64,000 nucleotides of DNA, from positions 95,022-159,021 of the forward strand of contig NZ_VHIV01000008.1 in NCBI RefSeq assembly GCF_006494425.1. Direction: 5' to 3'. Positions within the stretch are counted from its first letter, which is position 1. Every line of letters begins with the position of its first letter. Under the pieces are notes generated by a model. That model searched no databases and had not been told where the DNA came from. It saw only the letters and a list, made by a program, of their open reading frames with translations. The stretch is from Bacillus dicomae. Its GTDB lineage: Bacteria; Bacillota; Bacilli; Bacillales; Bacillaceae_G. Shown piece after piece: positions 53,435 to 62,533 of this stretch. Position numbers and translations under genes: made by a program.

Positions 53435-53954
53435 ATAGTGGATGCTTTATATTTTGCAAAAAGAACCCGCTGAAGTTCGGGTTCTTTCAGAAGTGATGAT
53501 GTATTCTCGGCTTGGGAACTGAGAAAATACAAAAATATAATATATCGAGTTTTATAAAATTTCAATACTTATATAAAAAAAGGCATCCCGAAAAATCCCT
53601 TTTTAATTCTGATGTATCTTAAAAGCATATAAGTAATGACATAAAATATTATATACAAATAAAACGATATTAATAATAAATATTTAAGGATTACCATAAG
53701 GAGGAGTTAACTAAGTTACTTCCTATTAGGAACTTAAACCCAAAAACAAAGTTCAATAATCTAAGACCACTACGAGAGAAAAACTCTATAAAAAAGCGAT
53801 AAAATAGAGCATTAAAAGCCAAAGAAACAGTCAATAAATAACTATCCCTTTGGCTTTCTTGTATTATCAAATCATCCCTAAGAATGTAGCAATCAACTAA
53901 TGGCATGTTTCCTTTTTTAATAGGTATGATACTCCATCACACCAATCTAAAATT
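53435..53954. other. Gene-poor region
   Basis: No convincing gene is seen. A minus-strand frame of 71 codons (53691-53906) has no ribosome site and an unconvincing composition. GCCAAAG (about 53817-53823) can pair with CTTTGGC (about 53850-53856), followed by a T-rich stretch. Confidence 0.5.
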
Positions 53955-55085
53955 TTAAAAAGGCCATTTTTTATTCTCCGGATTCCATTTGATTCCCTCC
54001 TCAATTTTTTCGAAAGGATCATTCCCAATTATATTCATATATTCAATAGAGGCCAAATTAAATTTTTGAATAACTTCTAATCTAGCTTTCTCATCTCTTT
54101 GATTTACTGCTTTATCAATTAACATACCTATATCTCTAAAATAATTTCCCCATCTGATTAATTGTTTTCCATACTCATTTTCTTCTTTCGGATTAACATA
54201 TTTATCTAGTTTAATTTTCTGTAAGTTCGTAACATCTTTTGGTTCTCTCAAATCCAAATGCGGATATGATGTTTTAACATTTAAGTTATGATACGAATAC
54301 TCCATTAAACCTACAGCCGCATTTAAAGCTATATTGTCTCTAACAATATTATCTGCCCTATTCACGGCCCCTATAGCGGTTGTATGACTCCAAATTATTT
54401 TTCCATCTTTAGCAAAATCTTTAGCAATTCCCTCTAATGTTTCTCTTCTCATGTCTTTATAAATTTCGATTAACTTATCACTTTCTGCTTTTGCTTTTTC
54501 GTAATCTTCCTCACTTGGATTTTGGGTCGTTTCTAACACAGTATTAAATAAACCATCTAGTGTTGTTTGAAAATCTTGTACTTTCTTCCACTTACTATGT
54601 TTCAATGTACTCATTTTTTCATTGTATTTTTGATTTAATCTTTTTACTCGATTGGAACTAACCCTTTGTAAAGATGTGCTTCCAGCATACTCAGAACTTT
54701 GAGCAGACTCCAATAAAGGAATCAAACCATCACCATTTATATGGTTTAGCACAAGCTTATCTATGATATCTTCAATAACTTTATATTCTGAGTTTCGATT
54801 ATTAGATATTGAATTACCAAAATCATTTTGTTTTCCCTCTATTTGTTTAGCGATAATCTCATCATCATTTTCTGGATACCAAGAATCTTCTACTGATTCT
54901 TCCTCGTTCGCTTCTGAATTCTCTGCATTCTTATCCCATTTTGTTTGTTTACTAGCCTCTGTCGTTAATTTTACAGGGATTTTACTTTCAATTTCTGTAA
55001 TTATCTTTTCCTTATCGCCACTAAAAAAAATTACAGCTCCTGTAATTACTACACTAAAAAATATAAATAAAAAAAACTTTTTCAT
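53955..55085 (-). CDS. Membrane-anchored surface protein
   Basis: This 376-residue protein has an uncleaved-looking N-terminal TM (about 3-21, FFLFIFFSVVITGAVIFFSG), an acidic linker (45-75) and a long helical ectodomain (85-370). No lipobox Cys or sorting motif is present. Not recognised. It stands alone between terminators. Confidence 0.6.
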   Translation of the reverse strand: MKKFFLFIFFSVVITGAVIFFSGDKEKIITEIESKIPVKLTTEASKQTKWDKNAENSEANEEESVEDSWYPENDDEIIAKQIEGKQNDFGNSISNNRNSEYKVIEDIIDKLVLNHINGDGLIPLLESAQSSEYAGSTSLQRVSSNRVKRLNQKYNEKMSTLKHSKWKKVQDFQTTLDGLFNTVLETTQNPSEEDYEKAKAESDKLIEIYKDMRRETLEGIAKDFAKDGKIIWSHTTAIGAVNRADNIVRDNIALNAAVGLMEYSYHNLNVKTSYPHLDLREPKDVTNLQKIKLDKYVNPKEENEYGKQLIRWGNYFRDIGMLIDKAVNQRDEKARLEVIQKFNLASIEYMNIIGNDPFEKIEEGIKWNPENKKWPF

Positions 55086-55250
55086 ATAGCACCTTCCTTT
55101 GTTTAATTATAATATATAAATTATTAGAAAAATATGCATTTTTAAACCTGATAACATCCTAAAATGGGTAATTTTTAGTATCGACTAATTACGAGAACAT
55201 AGCTCCTGTAAAGCGTTTCAAAAATCTAATTTTTTAGTTTGAAGACATAC

Positions 55251-55292
55251 AAAAAAGTGACAACCTTCTCTTTTAAGGATTGCCACTTTTTA
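55251..55292. terminator. Terminator-like hairpin
   Basis: AAAAAAGTGACAACCTT and AAGGATTGCCACTTTTT pair with small mismatches, with a T run on the plus strand. Confidence 0.65.
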
Positions 55293-55545
55293 AATTAAGA
55301 TAATCAGACAATGTTGATGGTAGAACAAGCTATAGGAAATCAATTCTATTTAGAAATAAAAGTAAGATTATTACTCACCTTTATACATATCTCAGCTGTT
55401 CCCTTAACCTTCTGTACTCCACAAAGTTAAAGAAATTACCATTATCTAATATAATAACCCTCATTTTTACTATATTGGAACTAAATAATCAATACATCTA
55501 GTTAATGTGTTATAATAAAAGAAATCTAAATCATTACCCCAGAAA

Positions 55546-55576
55546 AAAGAGGATCTAAAACAGATCCTCTTTTGAT
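55546..55576. terminator. Terminator after phr
   Basis: AAAAGAGGATCT-aaaac-AGATCCTCTTTT, a 12-bp stem just downstream of the phr stop on the minus strand. Confidence 0.88.
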
Positions 55577-55581
55577 TTGTA

Positions 55582-55740
55582 TTAAATCGTATCGCCGTGT
55601 GCGCCATCGTAATCACTATTCACTAACATCGATGGTGCTGGGTAATCTCCGTAAGCAACCGCTTTATCGCTCGAATTCAATCCAATTGATAAAAAGCCAA
55701 TCAGTCCTAACCCTAATACAATTGCTGCTATTTTCTTCAT
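55582..55740 (-). CDS. Phr-type signalling pre-peptide
   Basis: This 52-residue precursor overlaps the rap stop (TAATG). It starts MKKIAAIVLGLGLIGFLSIG, a signal peptide, and ends LVNSDYDGAHGDTI. Phr peptides are exported, processed and re-imported to inhibit their cognate Rap. The mature part is probably within YDGAHGDTI, but the exact cut is inferred. Confidence 0.82.
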   Translation of the reverse strand: MKKIAAIVLGLGLIGFLSIGLNSSDKAVAYGDYPAPSMLVNSDYDGAHGDTI

Positions 55741-56834
55741 TACTTCAACGCCCCTTTTTCAATTTTCTTTTGTCCTGCTTGGCGATGTAAATAAAAGTAT
55801 TCGCTTGCTTTTACATGATTTTCTTGGTTATAAAAACAAACTCCCAACTTCTCTGTATATTCTTTTGTATACTCATAGAGTTCTTCTTTGTCGAAATATG
55901 AAATTCCTTCTAAAATCACTTTTTCGATTCTTTCTGTAGAAATATTTAAGTTCATTTCATTAAGAATATTAAAATGATGCTTGTATAATTCATCATTATT
56001 TTGATTACAGATTTCCATTCCTTTTGTAACAAGTTCAGAAACCTTCTCTACTTCTCCTAATTTATGATATTCACGAGCCAATAACAAAATCGCTTTGTAA
56101 TGATTTGGCATATTTTCTACAACTTCAGAAAGGTGACGAATCGCTAAGGAAGAAAGGTTTTGACTTGCATACAGCCAACCGATGTTATTTCGAACTCGTA
56201 AAATCAAGTCTGATGCTTCTTGTTTTTGAAGAATATCAATTGCAGATGTAAAATATTCTTCCGATTCTTCATACTGCTCCAAATGTACACAAATTCCACC
56301 TAATAAATTTTTACACAGTCCCACATTAATTTCGCATCCTATTTGCTTTTTAAATAATTCTAATGCTTGATTCCCACGTTTAATAACTTCAAGTGGCTTG
56401 TACGTATAATTAAAAAATGCTGCTGTTCTATAATAAAATTCCGCAATCTCAATTTCACTTGAAATAGAATCCAATAGTCTTTCTGCCTTTTCATAGTGTT
56501 CTCGAGCTTCCACGAAACTTGAAATAGATGTAAGATGAATTCCTTTAAAAAAATGATAATAAAACATTAGAAAATTATCCCTAGGTGTAAAAAGAGACTC
56601 TACTTCTTCAAAACTGTTTCTTGTAACCTCTAATCCATTTGTTAATACTGTGTATCGAAAGTCCAATAGAGAATAATACATTAATAAATTTTGATCATCT
56701 TTTATTTCATCTTTTCGTTCATTAATTTCTTTTTTCAAAGCTGCTGCTTCATTGATTTTTTGGGAAATCATTAAATGATACCATTCATTCAATAATTTAA
56801 ACGTATTTTGGTTCGTAAAGATACTCGTGCTCAA
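55740..56834 (-). CDS. Rap-family TPR regulator
   Basis: This 364-residue protein starts at TTG with a GGAGGAG ribosome site. The N-terminal helical bundle (TFKLLNEWYHLMISQKINEAAALKKEI) and a series of TPR repeats (for example AREHYEKAERLLDSI and EESEEYFTSAIDILQ) match Rap proteins. Raps dephosphorylate Spo0F or block response regulators such as ComA. Plasmid Raps alter sporulation, competence or transfer. Its Phr gene follows directly, so it is a self-contained density sensor. Confidence 0.9.
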   Translation of the reverse strand: MSTSIFTNQNTFKLLNEWYHLMISQKINEAAALKKEINERKDEIKDDQNLLMYYSLLDFRYTVLTNGLEVTRNSFEEVESLFTPRDNFLMFYYHFFKGIHLTSISSFVEAREHYEKAERLLDSISSEIEIAEFYYRTAAFFNYTYKPLEVIKRGNQALELFKKQIGCEINVGLCKNLLGGICVHLEQYEESEEYFTSAIDILQKQEASDLILRVRNNIGWLYASQNLSSLAIRHLSEVVENMPNHYKAILLLAREYHKLGEVEKVSELVTKGMEICNQNNDELYKHHFNILNEMNLNISTERIEKVILEGISYFDKEELYEYTKEYTEKLGVCFYNQENHVKASEYFYLHRQAGQKKIEKGALK

Positions 56835-56869
56835 TTGATTCTCCTCCTTCTTCTTGGCTCTCCATTAGT

Positions 56870-57662
56870 CTAAATATTACCATATTTCTGTAAAATAGAT
56901 ATCATTTTACAACCCGTATATTAAGTGAAAAATAAAAGACTGAATATTCAGTCTTTTAAATTGACAAAAATATATAATAACATTGAATGAAAAAATAGAG
57001 CTAATTTCTTACTTCCTTTTTCATATTATTTCATAAAAAAAGGCACCCTAAGATGCCTCCCCCTGACTTGAACCACGCTCATTTAATATGAATTTATCCG
57101 TATTATCCCCTTGTAATACGTGTAAATACATCCTATAAAACAGAATCCTCTATATACACCAGATTGTTAGTTCACAAAATACAAGAGATTTGAGATCCGT
57201 ATTAGAGTGACGCCACATCTTCTCTAATCGTTGATATGTTACGCCTTTCAATAGAATCTGCTTTATAGAACGTATCCACTCTTTATATTTTACTACATGT
57301 AATATTTATTTAGTGTATTTTTTATAAATATGTATAATTACATAAAGTTTATGAGAAAAAGAAAATATACTTTAGTATTGTGTAATAAAGATAAAGCCTA
57401 CCTGCGGAAATAGGAAGGCCTTTTACATATAAAGAAAAGACACCTTGAGGTGCCTTCATGCGATTTGAACCATCGTATAGTAATATGGTATCGGATGCCA
57501 ATCCAAATATTATTTTACTACATTAAGTTATTTTATACATTGAGAAATAAGGTACAATTCCTTATCTGAACGCAAAAAATCCTATGAGGACTAGGACTTT
57601 TTAACAGAATGAATATGATTCAGAAAAGGAATTATTGAAGGTAACACATAAATTAGACAAAA
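56870..57662. other. Gene-poor region with two T-loop-like elements
   Basis: No clear gene is visible. Two minus-strand hairpin/terminator units (57035-57110 and 57430-57540) each carry GGTTCAA-A/G-TC near the 3' end, and both are preceded upstream by TGTAGTAAAATA. A stem (57395-57426) lies between them. A short frame without a start (about 57605-57685) is also present. Confidence 0.5.
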
Positions 57663-57697
57663 ATAACCGGTTCCCTATATGTTAAGGAACCGGTTGT
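57663..57697. terminator. Terminator after the DUF5065 gene
   Basis: AACCGGTTCC and GGAACCGGTT form a 10-bp stem around an 11-base loop. Confidence 0.85.
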
Positions 57698-57702
57698 TTA
57701 TA

Positions 57703-58170
57703 TTACTGATTAATGAGAAAGACATGGCTCTTTAAATGTTTGCCATGAATGTATGAAACTGCTACATATCTACCTGGTCCGTAAGCGTCTGTGATTTGAG
57801 TATCAAATACTACTTTACCCGGAATAGCAATCTCTCTATGGAAATCAATTGTTTTATAACGGGATAAATTTCCATTATCTAATATACGGAAAATTTTAAC
57901 TTGGTCTTTACCAGCTACTAATCCAGCATCATCTACAAGGATTGTGAAATAGTCTTTTGTTTTGTAAGAGTAATCTAAAAGTTGTTTGTACCCAGCCGGC
58001 ATATCTCCAATAAATTCATTTAAGAAATATGTGTTATCTATTCCCCAGCTGTCAGATGCTACTGCACGTTGTACTGTGTCTGCTGATGCGGAAGGTGTGT
58101 TGATTGTACCAACTGCTGTTAATCCCCCTAAAGCTAATGCTCCAACTAGAGCTAATTTTCCTAATTTCAT
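57703..58170 (-). CDS. DUF5065-type secreted protein
   Basis: From the ATG at 58170 (GGGGGAAC upstream) this is 155 residues. A signal peptide spans 1-30 and ends at ASA|DT. The mature beta-rich domain (WGIDNTYFLNEF, YKTKDYFTILVDDAGLVAG, YGPGRYVAVSYIHG) matches DUF5065 proteins, which are typical of the B. cereus group. Function unknown. A longer frame to 58251 has no ribosome site. Confidence 0.75.
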   Translation of the reverse strand: MKLGKLALVGALALGGLTAVGTINTPSASADTVQRAVASDSWGIDNTYFLNEFIGDMPAGYKQLLDYSYKTKDYFTILVDDAGLVAGKDQVKIFRILDNGNLSRYKTIDFHREIAIPGKVVFDTQITDAYGPGRYVAVSYIHGKHLKSHVFLINQ

Positions 58171-58277
58171 TATTGTTCCCCCTACATTATATACAATTAT
58201 TAAATCAATAAAACTATATATAATAATATAACTTTTCTTATGATATTTCAAATATTTTCTAAAAAAGTTATAATTTT

Positions 58278-58313
58278 AAAATAAAAGGAGCCTAAATGAA
58301 CGCCTTTTATTTT
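58278..58313. terminator. Terminator after the DUF4236 gene
   Basis: AAATAAAAGG and CCTTTTATTT pair across a 16-base loop that overlaps the gene end. Confidence 0.7.
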
Positions 58314-58867
58314 AAAACTATAAGGTTGCTCGCACATTTACGACAAACAATCTTCTCTTCTTCAAAAATAAATAAATTTTCAGCATCACATTCTGGGCAT
58401 ACAACTGCAAATGGTGTTTGTATATTTTTATAGCATAGGAAAGAAATGACTGCCATGATTAGAGCAGGTAAAATAAGCATCATAATTAAGAATAGACCTG
58501 CACAAACGCCTGCTATTATGGAAAGTGGCTTCATTAATTTTCTCCCTAATGCGTTTACTTGACTATCTTTTTTACGAAAAGCAGTAACAGTGTAAGTTTC
58601 GATTTCTCTTACTGGCTCATATGCTTCTCTCTTTTTGTAATTTTGTTCATTCATAGTGAGAGAGGAAGTGTTTTGTCTCCGAAACCCTCGTTGTATATAA
58701 TAGTTGTTTGATTCTTCTATTCGTGGCTTATACGAGATTCCAGTGCCAGGCACATAAGTTGTTATTCTTGATTCAAGTAGAACAGTACTTACTTCCATAC
58801 CTTTGTATGAAAAGTTAATTCTTGCACCTGGGTAAAATTGGATAATCCTACGAAACTTATAACCCAT
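58307..58867 (-). CDS. DUF4236 protein with TM segments and zinc ribbon
   Basis: This 186-residue protein begins with a DUF4236-like segment (MGYKFRRIIQFYPGARINFS, then YVPGTGISYKPRI), a short beta domain of unknown role. Two TM helices follow (about 110-145), then a C-terminal zinc ribbon (CPECDAENLFIFEEEKIVCRKC). This combination suggests a membrane-bound sensor or scaffold. Confidence 0.7.
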   Translation of the reverse strand: MGYKFRRIIQFYPGARINFSYKGMEVSTVLLESRITTYVPGTGISYKPRIEESNNYYIQRGFRRQNTSSLTMNEQNYKKREAYEPVREIETYTVTAFRKKDSQVNALGRKLMKPLSIIAGVCAGLFLIMMLILPALIMAVISFLCYKNIQTPFAVVCPECDAENLFIFEEEKIVCRKCASNLIVLK

Positions 58868-58982
58868 AATAATGTATCCTCTCAGTATAATTAATAAACT
58901 TCTTTACTGATTATACCAAATTTAAATCAAAATATTAATATATAATGCTAAAATGAACAAAAATGCTAATGCTCTTTACTAA

Positions 58983-59017
58983 TTGGGAGGAAAATCATTT
59001 AAGAACCTTCCTCCCAA
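58983..59017. terminator. Hairpin between genes
   Basis: TTGGGAGGAA and TTCCTCCCAA form a 10-bp stem. Few T residues follow, so it may be a weak terminator. Confidence 0.5.
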
Positions 59018-59112
59018 CTAAAAAATATAACTTGTTTATTTATTTTACACCAATAAAATTATTGGTGCTCCCTCTTACAAAAAACCTAAAATAAATGCTT
59101 CTTATACACCAT

Positions 59113-59922
59113 CTACTCTTTGTTTCTTAAGTGTTTTCTTAATTTTTTATTGCCAACATATAAATAAGCTTTTGTATCATACGTCTCATGTTTAAAATAT
59201 GAATAACTACCCTTAAAAATCGTTACCTGACGTTTTTCAGTCTGCAACAGCAACCAATATTTACTTTCATCCAAAACAACACCTGATACATTTTTACCAC
59301 TAGGAAAAAAAACTGTAATTGTATCCCCTACAGAAAATACATATTCAGTAGGCTTTTTATAATCAGCTAATTTCATTTCCTCCGTATAAAAATCATTCGT
59401 TTCAAGTAACGGATCATGCTTCACATGTACAATATAAGATAAAGCACTCTTCATGATTGTATAATATTTCTCTTTTTCAGTTTTAACGTATAGATAATAA
59501 GCACCCTCAGATAATACAATCCCTTTTATCCCCTTACCATCTTTAAACACACAACCAATTTTTTCACCAATATCAAATACAAATGACGTTTTCTTATCTC
59601 CCTCATTAAACTTAGGAGATCTTTCCTCAACAGTTTGAAACTCTTCATGCCTTATATATTTTACTTCAGAAAAATTAACAGTTACTTGATAAGAATCACT
59701 TGTCCCCTCCATATCAAGAACACAATAATACTCCTCAATTGATGTAATTTTTCCTTTTAACAATTCTTCATGATTAAGTAGCTTAACTTCAACATTAGCT
59801 CCCCTCATAAATACATAAGAGTGTCTATAACGTCCCCTACTATCACGATCTATAGAATAATTTTTACCCAAATAACACACCACCAATAGTACAATTTTCT
59901 GGAAAATCAGTAACAATTTCAC
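59113..59922 (-). CDS. Protein with three tandem Hfq/Sm-like repeats
   Basis: This protein has up to 269 residues. Three similar ~60-residue units occur: VEVKLLNHEELLKGKITSIE (about 44-95), IGCVFKDGKGIKGIVLSEGA (about 118-170) and ITVFFPSGKNVSGVVLDESK (about 203-255). Each follows the Sm1 pattern, then a Sm2-like end such as MKSALSYIVHV, compared with YKHAISTIV in Hfq. This suggests a single chain mimicking half an Hfq ring. Hfq-family genes are known on B. cereus group plasmids as single-domain proteins. The start is unclear: GTG at 59922, or a later codon near residue 39. The family is inferred from pattern only. Confidence 0.6.
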   Translation of the reverse strand: MKLLLIFQKIVLLVVCYLGKNYSIDRDSRGRYRHSYVFMRGANVEVKLLNHEELLKGKITSIEEYYCVLDMEGTSDSYQVTVNFSEVKYIRHEEFQTVEERSPKFNEGDKKTSFVFDIGEKIGCVFKDGKGIKGIVLSEGAYYLYVKTEKEKYYTIMKSALSYIVHVKHDPLLETNDFYTEEMKLADYKKPTEYVFSVGDTITVFFPSGKNVSGVVLDESKYWLLLQTEKRQVTIFKGSYSYFKHETYDTKAYLYVGNKKLRKHLRNKE

Positions 59923-60070
59923 ATACCATAATAAGAATAGAAAGCTAGTAGTCTAAAAGTAAACTATCACAAATAAGAGCAACATAAGCTAGAGAGCTAT
60001 AACGCTATAGCACAGTAACAAAAGCGCGTATCATAGATATAATATGTATTGGCAGAGTGGACAATTAAAT

Positions 60071-61612
60071 TTAACCAGCCGGTAGCCCTTCTAATATGCT
60101 GTATAGTGTTTCTTCTTCCACCATAGCGCTACTAGTTTTTGTCTGCTCTAGTATGTTACCTATTTGAGGGAATATCCCCTGTAAGTAGTTTAAATAACTC
60201 TCTTTTCTTCTACCATTTTCTTTTAAAGCAAACGTAATTAAAATCCCAATTGTAGACAGTCCTGTTTTTGCACCTTTTCCTTTTCCCTTAACTACTTTAT
60301 AGATTTTTGTACTCTTTCTTAGTACCGTATTCAAGGTGCTTCGTGGGATATGAAGTGCTTCACACAGTTCTGACTGTGTAAAGTATAACACAGGTTTATT
60401 ATTTGAATTCATAGATAAAAAAGAAATGATATCGGCTTCCCATTCGTGCCAATGGCTACGAACTCGATCCTTACGTTGTTTTTTATGTTTCTTCCAAAAT
60501 GCTGAAGGTGCACGAAATACTGAATCACGCTTATCTAATTCGTATATTCGCACCAAACGATTTATATAATCTTTATGTGCCGCTCGATATTTTCCAGAGT
60601 ACGCAGACATTACAATCCCTCTGACTTCACTATGTTCCAATGGCTGCTCTAGGTTGCTATTAAACTGATCCATCATATCCATTGTATCTTTAATAGCATA
60701 TTGACTTTGGAAACACGCTAAAGAAAGGGTGAAAATTGCATTGTTTCGCCCTGCTTTTGTTTGTTTTGGAGATACATTTGTACAGTTAATTACTTGTCTG
60801 AACCATAATTCATCCATTTGCTTCGGCTGATCTACAGGAGTATTTTTGGCAAATGGACTTTCTATTACATTCTGAAATAGTTTATTTCCCTTGTCGTCAT
60901 CTTGTCGTTTACTCCACTCTTGTAATTCCTTGAATGTATACACATTTTCCTCAAAGAACATCACGATGTTTTGAGCTGAAGGCATTCTAAAGAAACCAAA
61001 GTGATTGCATGTTAAATCCACGTTTGGCAAACTTTCAGCAAACATTTCTCTTAAATTTTGAGAGATGCGTTTTGCTGATTTAATAGCTATATAGTTTTTG
61101 TTATTTGATACATACACAGCTTTATCCAACACATAATACACTTGGTAACCTTTAGTTGTTTCAAGAATCATAGTAGGTACACCAAAACCTGCATTTAGTG
61201 CCACATCATTAATCGCGGTCATAGGGAATGACTTTGAATCAATATCAATAACAAAACAGTTAATTTGCTGTAAGTTCTTTTCTGTATGACCAACAATTGT
61301 ACGAAGTCCCTTTTTGCTATACGTACCAAAATTATATACATTAGGTGTCCAGTGAGAAGCCTGTCCAATATGATCCAGTACAGCTTCTTCAGATGATAAC
61401 ACTACGCCACGAGTTCCAAATTTTGCGCTTAAGTCTTCTTTCTTACGAGTAAGAAAAATTGAACCTTTTTTATTTTTCTTACCATTTAAAAATTTGCTTT
61501 CGAATTTCTCTTGTTTTGCAATAGATAGTAATACAGCCTTGGAGTTTTTTGATTTATATTTTCGTACTCCTGTATGCAGTATTAATTCAATAGCTCTTTG
61601 TACTGTATTCAT
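60071..61612 (-). CDS. Plasmid replication protein, primase (PrimPol-like) type
   Basis: This protein has 513 residues from the ATG at 61612, with AAGGAGG upstream. The N-terminal half has a primase-polymerase look: CFVIDIDSKSFPMTAIN with a D-x-D pair, then MILETTKGYQVYYVLD and NHFGFFRMPSAQNIVMF. A PriCT-like helical domain follows (GRNNAIFTLSLACFQSQYA), then a winged-helix region (FTQSELCEALHIPRSTLNTVL). It is the only Rep candidate and faces away from the par operon. An attenuator lies just before its ribosome site. Confidence 0.75.
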   Translation of the reverse strand: MNTVQRAIELILHTGVRKYKSKNSKAVLLSIAKQEKFESKFLNGKKNKKGSIFLTRKKEDLSAKFGTRGVVLSSEEAVLDHIGQASHWTPNVYNFGTYSKKGLRTIVGHTEKNLQQINCFVIDIDSKSFPMTAINDVALNAGFGVPTMILETTKGYQVYYVLDKAVYVSNNKNYIAIKSAKRISQNLREMFAESLPNVDLTCNHFGFFRMPSAQNIVMFFEENVYTFKELQEWSKRQDDDKGNKLFQNVIESPFAKNTPVDQPKQMDELWFRQVINCTNVSPKQTKAGRNNAIFTLSLACFQSQYAIKDTMDMMDQFNSNLEQPLEHSEVRGIVMSAYSGKYRAAHKDYINRLVRIYELDKRDSVFRAPSAFWKKHKKQRKDRVRSHWHEWEADIISFLSMNSNNKPVLYFTQSELCEALHIPRSTLNTVLRKSTKIYKVVKGKGKGAKTGLSTIGILITFALKENGRRKESYLNYLQGIFPQIGNILEQTKTSSAMVEEETLYSILEGLPAG

Positions 61613-61642
61613 ATTGAACCTCCTTTCCACTATTTTTTTACA

Positions 61643-61677
61643 ACAAAAAAGGTGAGCAGTTATATCACTGCTCACCT
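61643..61677 (-). terminator. Attenuator-type terminator in the rep leader
   Basis: On the minus strand AGGTGAGCAGT and ACTGCTCACCT pair around a 6-base loop, followed by TTTTTT. It lies about 30 bp upstream of the rep start with no gene before it. It would abort rep transcription unless anti-terminated, a known way to control copy number. Confidence 0.75.
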
Positions 61678-61767
61678 AGATAAATAGACTTCCCTAAATT
61701 GTATATAAAGGCAGAAAAATCCATACTTAAACATGCTTAAAAGTGCACTTAAATAAGGGTTTCTATC

Positions 61768-61796
61768 TTTACAAATCTATTCTAATTAACTATACT
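61768..61796 (+). promoter_or_regulatory. Promoter of the twin-loop RNA
   Basis: -35 TTTACA (61768-61773), 17-bp spacer, -10 TATACT (61791-61796) on the plus strand. The start would be near 61803. Confidence 0.7.
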
Positions 61797-61802
61797 AAAA
61801 GG

Positions 61803-62002
61803 AGATATTTTATATCTCAATAGCATAGTTAACTAGAACGGTTTGGGAAGTTTACTCACTGATGGTGCAGTGATGTAAATGGAATACAAGATGTTGTCAG
61901 CAAATTGTATTCACCAAGAAGTAGAAATGTTGTCAGCAGATCTACTTCCTCTATCTAGTTTGGGACCTGAGAAATCTCAAACTAGACAGCCGTTCTTTTT
62001 TT
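61803..62002 (+). ncRNA. Small RNA with twin identical hairpin loops beside rep
   Basis: About 200 bases. Hairpins in order are GAGATAT/ATATCTC (61802-61818) and TTTACTCACTG/CAGTGATGTAAA (61851-61879). Next is GAATACAA/TTGTATTC with a 15-base loop (61882-61912), then GAAGTAGA/TCTACTTC with a 15-base loop (61918-61948). The two loops share ATGTTGTCAGCA, while the 8-bp stems differ. A terminator (61954-62002, stem TCTAGTTTG) ends it. A weak open frame (from 61879) crosses the terminator. It could be an antisense or regulatory RNA for rep. Confidence 0.65.
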
Positions 62003-62533
62003 ATTTGTGTTTTTATGTTTTATGTGTCGTATATATCCTACAAATTCTTACGAATTTTTTATGTATATTATCAAACTAAATCGTATTGTGTTGAGAAACT
62101 TGTTGTCTATAACGTTACAATAAGTTTTTTTGTTTGTAAACAGCAATTACTGAGATTTTTATAACAATATCCCTATTTCCCTATTTCTATTTTTACACAA
62201 AGGGAAATAGGGATATTTCTATTTTTACACTTTTCTATATTTCCCTATTTTAAAATTTTTCTTGTCTATATTTACTCGTATAAATTTTTTTAGAATTTCT
62301 TAGCTTTTATAATTTATTCCATACAATATTTCCTTTAATGACAACGCTTAGGATGTTCTTTATTAATTCTATTATTCTATTGCAACAACAAAATATCATT
62401 GATATAATTTAGTTGAACATATAGAAATATCCCTATTTCTAAAATTAACTTTTTCTATATTTCCCTATTTTTGATATCAATTTTATAGAAATAGGGAAAT
62501 ATAGAAATTTAAAAAATAAATGGAGTGGTATAA
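62003..62533. repeat. AT-rich par/ori region with iterons
   Basis: No gene is seen. Many copies and inverted copies of AAATAGGGATATTTC or TTTCCCTATTTCTA occur at 62165-62260 and 62425-62515, the last just before parA. They probably form the partition site (parS-like) and operator bound by the small protein at 63357. The long AT-rich stretch may also be the replication origin. Confidence 0.6.

Noticed and set aside
53691-53906. 71-codon minus-strand open frame
   Set aside because: No ribosome site or recognisable domain, and it lies in an AT-rich gap with a hairpin.
57605-57685. Short frame reading NEYDSEKELLKVTHKLDKNN, a possible Spo0E-like remnant
   Set aside because: No start codon and too short to assign. 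The likeness to Spo0E-type phosphatases is too weak to call.
61879-62079. 66-codon open frame starting in the twin-loop RNA
   Set aside because: Weak ribosome site, and it runs through the strong terminator at 61954-62002. The repeated MLSA residues come from the repeated RNA loops.
62160-62520. CRISPR array
   Set aside because: Repeats are short, occur in both orientations and at irregular spacing, and flank parA. They are iterons, not CRISPR repeats with unique spacers.
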